A stretch of 64,000 nt of DNA from Auanema rhodensis. Taxonomy: Eukaryota > Nematoda > Chromadorea > Rhabditida > Rhabditidae. Within the stretch, counting starts at the first letter, position 1; each line of letters begins with the position of its first letter. The position numbers and the translations under genes are program-made. Location of the stretch: positions 4,898,001 to 4,962,000 of the forward strand of contig OZ059898.1 in NCBI GenBank assembly GCA_964057225.1. Reading direction: 5' to 3'. Positions 25,012 to 36,050 of the stretch are shown here, one piece after another. A model generated the notes under the pieces. It was not told the origin of the DNA. It saw nothing but the letters and a program-made list of their open reading frames with translations, and did no database searches.

Positions 25012-26412
25012 CTACTTTGCGATATATTTGCAGAGGATGTTGATACAAATGAAGCTCCAAATTGTGCCTCTTCCCTGAAAAGTGATGGTACATATAGCAC
25101 AACCTGAATATAAAAACTTGAATTCTCTCGACGAATCTTCTATAAACGGATCAATCAACATATGAATAGGAAGATCAGAATATAAGGTTAAAACAGTGTT
25201 TTTTCTATTCTCCCTCCTTATACCACACATACTGTAAAAATACTTCAGACTATTTAATAAGAAAGAGCCTACCTCAAAATGATTGGCTTATACTTAAATT
25301 TAAATAGTTGGATGTCAATACATTTTGAAATCGCGTTAAAAATTTCTCGGACCTGGAAAATAAAATAAATAAATTAGGTGCAGTGTAATTAAAAACCTCC
25401 AGATCCTTCCTATAGTACCAAAGTGGTTTCTTTATTTCAGAATGGCCATTTTCACGTCGCGAAGTGAAATAATTAGTAACCTGAAAATAACTGTCTGTTA
25501 ATAATATTATTACCTTGAGAGAAACATTGTTGGCAACTTTAGCTACAATAGCGTGTTTTGAAACTCTCAAAGATATACGCCAAACGTTCCTCCAAGCCAT
25601 AGGAGAATGTTTTGAAAATATATCTAAATTAATATATATGCCTTATCACATTTGATTATTTTTCATACTTTCCACGAAAGTGAACACGGTCTTCTCAAAC
25701 AGTATCTTGCTCTCTGATATGCTTCCTCGTGCATCAGGAAATAAACACCAAGCACCACCTTTCATATCAATGATTTTCTCTAACTCCGACACAATCGTGT
25801 GCAAATCTTTCTCAGGATACTAAATGAATTCAGCATCTACAATCATTAGTCCTGTATAACCTGTGCACAGTAGTCTTTACATTGTTTCGTCTTCCTCATA
25901 TGAGCAAGCAAGAATTGTTTCAATAATAACATTTGTGATATGTGAGCTAATGAAGGCTTCTCCCCTGATGGCGAACCGCTTAATTTCTCAAGCTAATATT
26001 ATGCTGAAAACGGATCAGTTACCAGTACTCTTGCGTATTTTTCGAGCAACTCAGGCCATTACCAGGATGCTGAAGATGTTGTTGACGGAACCATAGCTAA
26101 ACAGGAATATAGATATATATGAAATATCATCCATCATACAGGAAATAAATTTTGATAATAATCCTGATCCTTATTCTGCCATTGTTCCAAGATATAAATA
26201 TGCTTCCTACACAAATGTATTCATTATTTGAAGCAAGTTAGAAAAACTAGCCAGTTAATCCGTTCAATTTCTTTGAAAACAATAAAAAAATCCAAAAAAG
26301 ATCTTTTAAGAACATCTTTAAGCAATTTCATAATATCTTCTCCATCCGCACATGTGTACAATTGAGTAAAAAAAAACCCTTTTGGTTCTTCGGTAACTTC
26401 AACAAAGCTCAT
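25012..26412 (-). CDS. Unrecognised 354-residue protein
   Basis: Nine exons (26248-26412, 26140-26202, 26023-26096, 25861-25978, 25669-25819, 25514-25623, 25397-25480, 25273-25352, 25012-25231) join in frame with introns of about 33-52 nt. The start ATG lies right behind an acceptor (TTCAG|ATGAGC). There is no signal peptide or membrane segment and no domain I can name; the sequence is mixed alpha/beta in character with several Cys and Trp (EQWQNKDQDYYQ, KGGAWCLFPDARGS, MAWRNVWRISLRVSKH). The 33-nt intron 25481-25513 is a multiple of three and open, so it may be retained. The end of the last exon is uncertain. Likely intracellular. Confidence 0.6.
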
Positions 26413-26823
26413 CTGAAGTTAAAACCTACAACAGCATATTGTAATAGCGTTTAGATAAAATATGGATTTCCTATTTTTCTCTTCATAATATAATAAAGAT
26501 TTCATTTGATAATATCAAGATGTGATACAAGTGAATACATCAATAGTACCTGTAACATGTATGTACAACGTAAAAAGAAATAATAGCACAAGTAACATCA
26601 TGGTTGAGATTTTCTATAAGTCGCTGCTAAGCACTAGTCTTTCACGATACATAGATGTAAAGCATATTAGAAAATGCTCCAAATGAAATGATATTAACTT
26701 GATACAGTAAATAATACAGAGAATAAAAGCAATCTGTTGTTATTATTATTAATATTATTTGAATTACACCTCAAACGATGTAAAGCTATATTGAAACTTG
26801 TATTCTATTTATCTAAGAGACTT

Positions 26824-29800
26824 CTATTTACAGTATATAGTAATTGCACCAGGATTATCAAAGGAATATCTGAAATAATGGTATTTTGCAATTGAAAATC
26901 ATCTGCAAACATACAAGTACTTATGTTTGGTCAAATAATCTATAACGCTATTTTTAATCGCACCACGACTGCCTTCTGAGTTTCCAGACCCTGTTATGAC
27001 TAAGAGTTTCTTAGTTTCATGAGCTTTTCGATTTTTATTAGAGCCTAAAAAACAGTTTCCTTTTTTTTGAGAAAATTCACTTACTATCACACATCCGCAG
27101 TTTATCCTTCAATGTTTCCAGGGCATCTTTAGTTGTCATCATATGGAAGTCCAACACTTTTGAATTTAGATTTGCGTCGCGAAGAATTTGATTTCCAGCT
27201 TCACGTAGTCTTTTCTCATCTCTTCCAAAATCACTGGCCTGCAAGATAACATAAAAAGAGTGAATATTAACAAGAATTACCATTTTAGAGTAATATATTG
27301 TACTATTTGATTTTGGACCGAGCTGTTTAACCTTGCTTAACTCTTGCTTTTTCTTCGCGGACAGAGTATCAGCTTGAGCAAATAAACGACATGCTTCTTC
27401 CCGAGCTTTGGAAAAAGCATTTGTTACAGAAGGCATTGTTTTAGGACGACAAGGAAGAATAGGCTAAAGTTATAATATTCAATTATTAAAGCAGATTTAT
27501 ATTACCCCTTTCTGAACGTTTAACTTGGGTGTGTTAGTATGGTAGTCTTCAAACTCTAAACTCAATATTGCACGGGTGTGCTCGGAATTCATACTTTAAA
27601 AAAATCTTGTTTTAATAAACATGAAATTACCAACTTGTTATCAATGAATAAATCGAAGAGTCGGTTCGAATCAACGCTTGGATAATCTTCAATCAATTTG
27701 AGATATTGCATTCTTTGGGCTATTGTAGATAATCTAGTGGGCTAAAAAGGAAGCAGTTCATTATTTTAAAAAAAATGTTGAACAAACTTTTTTTTCCCCT
27801 GAAAACTCAGATTCAAGCCTCATAGCATACTGTTCTTCAGAGTTATCGAATAACGAATTTTCTGAATTAAAGATTTGTGAAATCAAAAATAACCTCGCAA
27901 ACCTTCTATATCAATCTGACATTGCTTGTATAGAAACATTAGAAGAGATAAATGTATCGTCAAATAGTCCGGAACGTCAGAACCATCCCCCGTTCCTGCA
28001 AATACTGATTGACTTGAAAAAAAGGAACTGTGTTACCAAAAAGAATACTCAAAATCATTTTCAAGTCAGAAAGCTTAACTTGAATTTTTTTATCTTCGTT
28101 AACATCAATTTTTTCACTTTTATCTAAACAACAATCATTACTTTAAATTTTGAATAAGTGATTTCTACCTGATATATGGCTGTCATGTGGAGAGCTGTGA
28201 GTCTTAGAGCTAGCAATCTCGATCTTTAAAAATAAAAGAAAACTATATTTAAGAAAATATTATACCTTATTAACAACTGCATTATGATTTGAAGCCGCTC
28301 CCACCTCGTGGTACATCCTAACCAAATTATTCATTCCAGATCTCTCATAATAATGTTGTAGATCCTCAACCTGCTCTTCAGGGAAAAGAGCAACCAGTAT
28401 ATCAAAATTGTTAATATCAGGCATACGGCTACAAAAATAAAAATGTTTGTTGAAAGAAGATCAAAACTTTACACAGAATCACTAGCAGTGGGTGATGGTC
28501 TTTCAACTCTTTCGGGCTTACATCCATCTCGAATTTTGCGAACAGTGGTCTCAACATATGTAAACTCTGGATAATCACAGGGGATCCCAGCTTCATTCAA
28601 GGAAACTATAAAGGGTTTATAAAATTCGATTGATACAATAAAAATTACTCACTCATCACTTGACTAAATTGGGTTTGCACAGACCGTTGTTCAATAACCT
28701 TAAGAGGTGTTTCAACATGGTGCGAAAGGGACAAAAATCCTGAAATACAAATAAAACATCTGTAAAAATCAAAAGCAAAAGCAAAACCTTTCTCGTTGCT
28801 AATCGCTTTATAATCCTCGCACGGACTTGGTGATGTAGAAGCAGCTGTAAGTGTACAATATCTTATATACAATAATGCTGAGTATCATACGTAAAAGTTC
28901 CGTAGGTTCGAGAAGCCCAAAGAAAGTAGGGTCAGGTTCTGTATCGAAACCAGGAGGAGGTAGGAGTGGAAAAGATGAACCCAATCCAGGAGAAGACATA
29001 TTCGACCCCATATTACCTCCGACTGAGGAAAACTGCGATTCATTCGAAGTATGATTATCTTCCTGCTCAAGTCTGGAAGGAAAATTTGATTAGATTTGCA
29101 TATACACATTAAAAAAAACCTGATAGGAGTAGTCTTGCCCACAAGTGTCTGTAAATCAACTTTACCTTCCAACTCCATAAGCTCAAGTTTCTGCTTAATG
29201 CTGTTTTTAGAAATACCATGAATATTTTTCCTGCATGGTAAATAAAAAAAGGGATATAAAACAAATACATACTCAGCACAAATCGCCGGCTTATACTTCC
29301 ATGCTGTCTCAGGTTCTAAAACATAAATCTCATAAAAATTCTTCACTGCCTAAATGAGAAATTAAGATAGAATAAACGCTTGGGCAACTACATGATAAAC
29401 ATAAGGCTTCATATGTTCAATAAGTAAATTAGTGTTATCAACAATTATCAACTTTCTGTGATTTTGCATAGCATCCCGAACTAAAAAGTTAGTCATTTTC
29501 AAGTAAAATCTGGTTTCACAACCTTTTCCAATATTTTTTTTATGATACTCATCCAATAAGTTAGGATCAAACCTATATTCTCCGTTTTTATCATAGAAAT
29601 AATCATCAGTACTGCAAATAACACAGTCGGACGAAATATCTCTCAAATATCTTAAATTAAATCATCATATGTGTTCAACATCTCTATAAACCTGGCAGTT
29701 TCCGATTTTCCAGAACCAGGAATTCCTCGCAACAGAATCATTACAGAATGGCCCTCAAAGATGCATTGTATTATTTCAGAAGAAGTCGCAGTGACATCTC

Positions 29801-29827
29801 TGCATTGAAGATGTTCAACCTTATGCA
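26824..29827 (-). CDS. N4BP2-like protein: P-loop kinase plus CUE-like and Smr domains
   Basis: More than ten exons split by 40-50-nt introns. The N-terminus (from 29827) is a polynucleotide-kinase-like P-loop domain with Walker A GIPGSGKS, the STDDYF segment and IIVDNTN, and NIHGISKN after it, as in NEDD4-binding protein 2. The middle carries low-complexity Ser/Pro sequence and CUE-like ubiquitin-binding segments (MPDINNFDILVALFPEEQ). The C-terminus has the DUF1771-type helix (FSKAREEACRLFAQADTLSA) leading to an Smr nuclease-like domain (KVLDFHMMTTKDALETL; LLVITGSGNSEGSRGAIK) ending GAITIYCK. Note LDFH where most Smr domains have LDLH, and ITGSGN where many have ITGRGN. Human N4BP2 has 5'-polynucleotide kinase and nicking activity; relatives act in no-go mRNA decay (C. 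elegans NONU-1 is an Smr nuclease). Exact role inferred. Confidence 0.88.
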
Positions 29828-30323
29828 TAGAACTAGGTTATCCAGAAACTTTTATTATCTTTAATATTAAAAATTTAAAACGTAAATAAAAAAACACTAA
29901 AATATTATTCTAAAACTTTAAGAAAAGACATCAATGCAAAAGAAAACATCATATTCCAGCTTGTCACGTGCATAACATTTTTTGAATAATAGCCAATATA
30001 TTTGAGTCTGTTCATTATTTAGCCTAATGAGTTTCAAGGAATGCCTGAAGTGGACACATAAATCTGGAGGTGTCTGTACTCTCTGTACTATAGTGTAAGA
30101 AACAGACAGTTAGAGAGTACCAAGCATTCTTTTCATGACCAAGGAGAGTGTGTGGTAATAATAGAGGGGGAAAAGAGAGAAAGAAAATTTTGAATGCTTT
30201 ATTTAAGAAGCTAGTTCCTATGCTAGTGTATTCTAACATTATGCTATTTAAACATATTATTTATATTGATCATTTGTTCTTATACTATATTTCATTCAAT
30301 GAAGCTATTACAGCTATTCAGTT
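29828..30323. promoter_or_regulatory. Shared 5' region of N4BP2-like (-) and SDS3-like (+) genes
   Basis: The two genes start 496 nt apart on opposite strands. The segment is AT-rich with a small GA-rich patch near 30150. A bare acceptor (TATTACAG) 12 nt before the plus-strand ATG suggests a trans-spliced or 5'-UTR-spliced leader. Confidence 0.45.
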
Positions 30324-31403
30324 ATGGATGACAATGGTAAAGACGTTGTTATGAGGTTAAGGCAAGTAACAGAAGAACTTCAGCAGGTTTTTATTCTATC
30401 AAGAAATTTATATCATTTTTTTCAAGGTAGAGGCAGGTACTCATGTTGAATTATTAGCTCAATTAGCAGAGTTACATAACAGGCAAATGAAGGAAAAAGA
30501 GCTTGTAGCAATAGATTATGAGGTTTGTTTTATGATATTGCTTTTCAATAAATGATGCTATTAAGCTTTCAAAAAAAAGAATTGAGGATAATTATCAACA
30601 AAGATTAGAACAAAGTCAAGAAATTCTAGCAAATCGTCTTAGAGATACTAGAGATGAATTATTAAGAGTAAGTGCTATTACTTGGGTTCTGTACTGTTCT
30701 CTTTATTAGGAAATTGAAGATACCGAGAGGCAAATCGAATTAGAATTCAATACATCAGATATCGCAAAAGTTACCCCATGTCTCTTGGAAACAAGTAAAA
30801 AAACCTTACGAGGGTTTGTTGATTAATCTAATATACGTATACTCAATGATAAATATGCAGAAGAGGTGGTGGCATACTTATTGAGCCACCAACATATTTT
30901 AATGCAACACCTAAACCTCCTACTCCACACGCTGTACCACAAACTACTTACCTATTATCTGATGCCGAGATACAAGCAGATATAAGAGCTATAAGCATGG
31001 CAACTAATCAACGGAGCCCACAAAAGGTTTTACTCTTTTTGCGCAAATATTGCAATTATTCTTAGCTTCAGCAATCAAAGATGTATGACGTTACTATCAG
31101 TAAACAGCGGCTGCACTATGATGGGAAATTGTATGTGTTATTTTCTGCTATTACCTTATTCACTTTTATTCAGCTTTAAACTAAGCGAAGAAGTAATCGT
31201 TGAAAATACGGAATATGGCAAATTTCCCGCAAGAATAGATGTGATTACCGAGACTGTAGTTTCTTTTAAGGTAATAGTATTATAAATAAATTAGTTAATT
31301 TATTATATAGGCTACTATGTCTTGGGATACTAGACAGGTTTATGCATCATCTTCTGATCTTATAGAAGGACGTGTTTTAATTTCTAAGAAACGGAGCAAT
31401 TGA
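30324..31403 (+). CDS. SDS3/BRMS1-family subunit of the Sin3-HDAC corepressor
   Basis: Eight exons (30324-30386, 30427-30522, 30566-30667, 30710-30813, 30861-31026, 31066-31130, 31174-31270, 31311-31403) encode 261 residues. A long N-terminal coiled coil (LQQVEAGTHVELLAQLAELH, then KKRIEDNYQQRLEQSQEILA) is followed by a Pro-rich linker, the LLSDAEIQADIRAI segment and a C-terminal YDVTISKQRLHYDGK, the pattern of Suds3/BRMS1/BRMS1L proteins, which hold histone deacetylase in the Sin3 complex. It should act in the nucleus in transcriptional repression. Which of the three vertebrate paralogues it matches best needs alignment. Confidence 0.8.
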
Positions 31404-31570
31404 ATCTAAAATTTGATAAGTTTTATTGCAAATATTCCTATTTTCATATTTCAGTCACTTATAAAGTCTTTCAACTTGTTTCTTTTTATCGATTACCCGT
31501 ATTAGATTAAAATAAAACAAATATCCTATCATTCTAAACTTAAATTCTATTTTAATTTAAAGTTCTATTT

Positions 31571-32582
31571 CTAATTTCTCTGTTGATCTGGGGCGATCCA
31601 GAAAGAAAGCTTCAAAACGCTTTCATATGCTCCAAAATAAACGAATCCTCCTATTGAGATCCATAATACTCTAGGAGTAATACCAGCATATAGTCCATGC
31701 ATTCCTCCAGTTGAATATACCTAGAATAAAATTATAAAAATTACTAATATAAGAGTAACCAAACCTCTTTAAGTGTAGAGAGTACTGTTGGCGTAATCTT
31801 TGTTTTTGACAACATTATCCTAGTTTTAGCTACATCAAGAGGAGTTGTTACCGCAGCAGAAATAGCTCCAGCCACACTACCACAAGCCGCTCCCCAGATG
31901 GGAGAACATTTTCCATCCTATATTTCGTTTATAAGACAAAAATTTACAAGAACATACCTTATTTTTTGAAGCTTTTTGTTTGAGAAATTCCCATAAAGGA
32001 TACTGTATCACAGCAAAGGGAATTTCTCGGGCTATTGTACTAGAAAAACCACGGTAAAAACCAGGGAATCCATTTTGTTTGAAAATTTCTTTGCTTATAT
32101 TTGAAAGCTTCTGATTTCTCATGGCCTAATTTAAAAAATTCAGCTTACGACTTAATTCTAATATCTACCTGAGCTCTTTGTTTAATTAACTCAGTTGGTA
32201 CACGGATTAAGCAAGCTATGATTTCTCCTATACTGGCAGATGCAGCATGGCTTACAACATCTGAAAATTCGAAAATAGATAATTTTTTTCAATCTCCAGA
32301 ACTATTATGAACAAATTGTTTCTTGCAATATTCATAAGAAAGGAAAAAAAGTGCGGCCCCAGGCGCAGAGCCAATAGCTACTGATCCCATTCCACTAGAA
32401 AAAAAAAGTAAATATATCAAATAAAAATATTACCTATATATTCTTGATAAACCTCCGGATGCCCTAAAACCTTCTTTGCTTTGAATCCTAGTTTTAATAG
32501 TATCTAATGGATATAAGCCTAAATCTACAGCTAGTCCAGCGCTTGCGCCACATAGGGTCCATCTCAGAGCATTGTCACCCAT
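31571..32582 (-). CDS. Mitochondrial S-adenosylmethionine carrier (SLC25A26-like)
   Basis: Mitochondrial carrier fold with three repeats. The first has [10 protein letters not shown], the second [12 protein letters not shown], the third [10 protein letters not shown]; glycine-rich helices and [20 protein letters not shown] complete the pattern. The Arg-Val-Pro-Thr-Glu variant in repeat 2 and the REIPF(A)..Q..LWE stretch are typical of SAMC, which exchanges cytosolic S-adenosylmethionine for matrix S-adenosylhomocysteine. The start is at 32582 ([20 protein letters not shown]). One donor lies inside the codon run before NVVSHAAS (A|GTTCTG). Ends at TAG 31571-31573, tail-to-tail with the SDS3-like gene 167 nt away. 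Confidence 0.9.
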
Positions 32583-32883
32583 ACTTAAAACAAAAGTCTA
32601 AAAATAGCAAATGTATTATTTACATTTCAGCAACAATGTTTTTTGTATCACATATAATAACTAAGATTTATGTGAAATGATTGAATATATTAATTGCTGA
32701 AGCTGAAGTATACTTATAATTTTAGAAAGCTGTTCATTGCGTACATTTTTTATACAGTACCAGGAGAATCGCGAATTTGTCGTTTTACAAATTAGTTGTA
32801 AGGTGTGTGCAAAATCGTTTCAATAATTTGTTTCGAAGCTATTCAAAAAAAAATTCAAATTCTAAACGTCTTATTTGAATCAA
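32583..32883. promoter_or_regulatory. Bidirectional promoter region (SLC25A26 / JMJD4)
   Basis: The start codons are 301 nt apart and diverge. AT-rich; no core motif is evident by eye. Confidence 0.4.
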
Positions 32884-34264
32884 ATGAAATCGATTCCTAT
32901 TGTTGAAAATGGTAAACCTTGGCTGGATATTTTTAAAAATTATATTCTTTTAAACAAACCCACGGTTTTCAAAGGATACACTGAATCCTGGCCTGCTTTG
33001 AAAGATTTTGTTACGGCAGAGGGAGATGCAAATTTCGATTACTTAATCTCTAGATATGGTAAACCATATTCATATATAAAATTTCGTGGCATATTGCTTC
33101 AGGTGACGCTAAATGTCCAGTTGTTAATGTGGAAACAGGAAATAGTACTACAATGTCTTTGCTAAATTATGTGAACCTTATTAAAACTGAGGATAAGCAT
33201 ACGCTCTACTTGAAGGATTGGCATTTTCAACAAGAGTTTGTGTTTTGCCCATTAATTTCAAATTGAGTAATATTAAAGATTTGGCGTAGAATGTTACAAA
33301 CTCCCCCCATTTCTCAAGACCGATTGGGCTAATAACGAAAGATGGACGAATGAGGCAGATAACCCATTCCGAGGCGATTATCGTTTCATGTATTTTGGTT
33401 GGAAGGATACCTGGTTTGTTTTATGATTATTATATTAGTGAACGATATATTAGTTTTTTAGGACTCCTTTTCATTCTGATGTGATGTCTTCTCATAGTTG
33501 GTCAGCTAACATATGTGGTCGAAAATTGTGGTATTTCGTTCCAATTGGAAAAGAAGCGGTATTTCGGTCCGGTAAAGATTATATTAAGGATATAAGACAG
33601 CGTAGAGATTTATGGGAAGAAGTAAGTTATGCATAGCTTTTTTGAAAACGTTCATGATCTAAGGCTGGTGTCGTGGAAATTATTCAAAATCCCGGAGAAA
33701 TAGTTTTTGTTCCTTCTAATTGGTATCATCAAGTGCATAACATAGTAAGAAACTGTAATATTTCTGAAAAATATTGTATTTAGGACACATCAATATCTTT
33801 GAATCATAATTCTATTAACTCTTCAAACGTTTATCATCTGTATGATTTCTTATTAAATCGACTTGAAGATGTTAAAAAAGAGTTAATAGATCTGAGATCA
33901 TTCTTAGATGAACAACAAGTAAAAGTTGAAATACAGGTCTCAATTCATGGAATTTAAATTGTTCCAAATGATCTATCTTCAGAACTTGTTAGCTGCTGAC
34001 ACAGGAATGAATTTCATTCGTTTTCGTGAATTGTTAAATGAAATCGTGGCAAGTAGATCTGAACCACGAGCAGCATCTTGTTTCATATGTTCCTTACATG
34101 AGGATTTACGAAACTGTCTGAGTAGTCGTGAATGCATGGAACGATTTAGCTGCGCTTGCTCTTGTATCGATGATACTTGTCCCGAATGTTTATCATTATT
34201 ATGGTCATATGAATTATCCACTTCAATACAGTTACTTTCTATGTTGGATGAACTATCTTTCTGA
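32884..34264 (+). CDS. JMJD4-like 2-oxoglutarate dioxygenase (JmjC)
   Basis: Exons 32884-33058, 33103-33235, 33279-33413, 33462-33621, 33664-33744, 33784-33936 and 33983-34264 encode 372 residues. The JmjC core is clear: TLYLKDWHF, WTPFHSDVM (Fe ligands His and Asp), SANICGRKLWYFVP, and FVPSNWYHQVHNI with the distal Fe-ligand His. Order and spacing match JMJD4, whose human enzyme hydroxylates a lysine in release factor eRF1 and so affects translation termination. Exon 2 must end at 33235 (GA|GTTTGTG) to keep the frame. The C-terminal third carries a Cys-rich cluster (FSCACSCIDDTCPECL) that I do not recall from JMJD4. The stop lies 17 nt from that of the convergent methyltransferase gene. The nearest AATAAA (34416-34421) is inside that gene's coding region. 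Confidence 0.87.
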
Positions 34265-34280
34265 TGTCACAACATAAAAC

Positions 34281-34286
34281 TTTATT
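34281..34286 (-). terminator. Poly(A) signal overlapping the methyltransferase stop codon
   Basis: Minus-strand AATAAA spans the TAA stop at 34282-34284. Cleavage 10-20 nt further would fall at the stop codon of the convergent JMJD4 gene. Confidence 0.55.
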
Positions 34287-35125
34287 TTGACAGTCGTTTC
34301 AAGCGGAAAACACAAGCTCTTGTGATCGCATCTACATAAACAAGGGATGCAGCAAAATGGTTATATACAGCGTTTAAAAGTTTCAGTCTTCTTGAATTAC
34401 AGTTGCTTTCAGCTAAATAAATTTCAGTGTCTAAATTGGACATCATAAGAAGAGTAGTTTCTATAGGCTCATCCAACTCCATGTCTTGTGTAACATCAGT
34501 GCCAATTATAACTTCTGGCTGAATATGATCAAAAGGTTTCCCAAAGTGCAATGATTGAACTGAAGCTTTTTCTCTTTCCTCAACGGTAAGGTTTATTCTA
34601 AGATTTTCCTTTATTACATCTAGGTCATAAGTCTGTAAATACATTTTAGAAGTAAGAAAGGAAAATTCTTCAAATTGCCAATGTATTAAATTTTAAATTA
34701 AGAATTCACCTGATCTGTCACTATTACTGATTTCGCATTGTTTTTACAAGCTACCATAGACGAAAACCCAACTCCTGCTCCGAGTTCCAATATAGTTTTG
34801 TTTTCAAAAATCTTTTGATCCATAGCATATCGGCACAACACGAAAGCCTGAACAAGCAAGTTGAAGTTAACAACTTGCAGTACTTACAGCTTGCCAAGTT
34901 GTTATATTTGGCTTATGAATATTTCTTGGGTGAAGTAGATTCAAATTTATATCATTAATACATACAAGAGTTTCTTCCAAATCTAGCCCAGTGAGTGGCT
35001 CCTTTAAAACTTGTTACTATTATAAATCAAGCAATGTGACTTACTAGTTTTACTCTAGTAGGAATGAAATCGTTTCCCATATAATATTGGAAACTGTTGA
35101 GATAGTCGTCCGTAATATTGTCCAT
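34282..35125 (-). CDS. METTL21/22-type (Methyltransf_16) methyltransferase
   Basis: Four exons (35045-35125, 34888-35001, 34710-34847, 34282-34632); 227 residues. The seven-beta-strand SAM-binding motif I is ILELGAGVGFSS, followed by VIVTDQTYDLDVIKENLRIN, as in the non-histone protein lysine methyltransferases METTL20-23/18. Post-motif II reads VIIGTDVTQ, where relatives usually have D-hydrophobic-xxY, so substrate assignment is open. The preceding TTWQAFVLCRY corresponds to the (S/T)WpA..L..Y element of the family. The poly(A) signal AATAAA (34286 to 34281) contains the stop codon itself, so the 3' UTR should be extremely short. Confidence 0.82.
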
Positions 35126-35252
35126 TGTTAATTAATTTGGTTTAAATAAAATAATTATTGTGTAATCTCTATGCCTAAACGGTTGATTCCGCAAAGTAAC
35201 TTATGAACCTATAAATAATTGTGTTACTAAAATCTTTGTTTAGAATAACAAT
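35126..35252. promoter_or_regulatory. 127-nt bidirectional promoter (methyltransferase / COMMD)
   Basis: The two start codons diverge with 127 nt between them, so the core promoters must share this segment. It is AT-rich, and an acceptor-like TTTAG lies on the plus strand just before the COMMD start. Confidence 0.55.
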
Positions 35253-35773
35253 ATGACAAATAATATCACCGATGCGGATTTAGAAAGTATACAAACTGCG
35301 AATATAACTACATAGATGTTGTATTTCAGAAATATGGACCAATGTTGTAGACCAAAAAAATGTACCACCAACTTTGGATAACAAATATGATCCTGATGCT
35401 ATTGATAGTATCACTTACATATTTAAAAGATGCTATCAAGCAAGGTTCGCTTTGCCAATTGAGTTATCATCTTTTTCGGACGAGGTTGGAAAATAACAAC
35501 ATTACATACTTTATAACATACGAAAACAATTTACAGCTCAGACTCAGAATGAAGACACTAGTCGAGAAGAGCAATTTAAAGCCGGTTGGTCCAATATACT
35601 GGTCGGTGGATATTGTTGCCGGGAGTACATACATACAGGAGAGTCTTCAAGTTTTAATCACAATTGAGATCGGAGGTCAAAAATATCAATTCGATTTGGA
35701 GCAATTTTCCAAACTTCGAAAAAAGTTATCTGATACGATGATTACTTTTGGAGAAAATGATCAATATCATTGA
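35253..35773 (+). CDS. COMM domain protein (COMMD family)
   Basis: Exons 35253-35286, 35330-35484 and 35537-35773 encode 141 residues. The C-terminal 65 residues have the COMM-domain outline (GPIYWSVDIVAGSTYIQESL, then ITIEIGGQKYQFDLEQFSKL and a final helix), including the invariant Trp. COMMD proteins form a ten-member ring in the Commander complex that, with CCDC22/CCDC93 and retriever, recycles membrane cargo from endosomes. I cannot tell which paralogue this is; it has a shorter N-terminal helical domain than most. Poly(A) signal at 35844-35849. Confidence 0.78.
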
Positions 35774-36050
35774 GTGATCATGCTGTTCAGTTCATACTAT
35801 AAATCGATGTTAATTGTTTTAATTGTTTAATTTCAACCTAGACAATAAATCTATGGCAATCGTCAGTAATAACATAAAACATCATACCCGCAGAATGAGA
35901 ACAAAGCATAAATGGATTTCAGTTATAGTTATAAATTATAATTCAAATTACACCTAATTCAGGCTAAGTGATAATAACATGAGAAATCTAATAATTCTGA
36001 GTATGAAAGTTAAAAACCCGTTGGTAAATATTGATAGCATTGAAATACAG

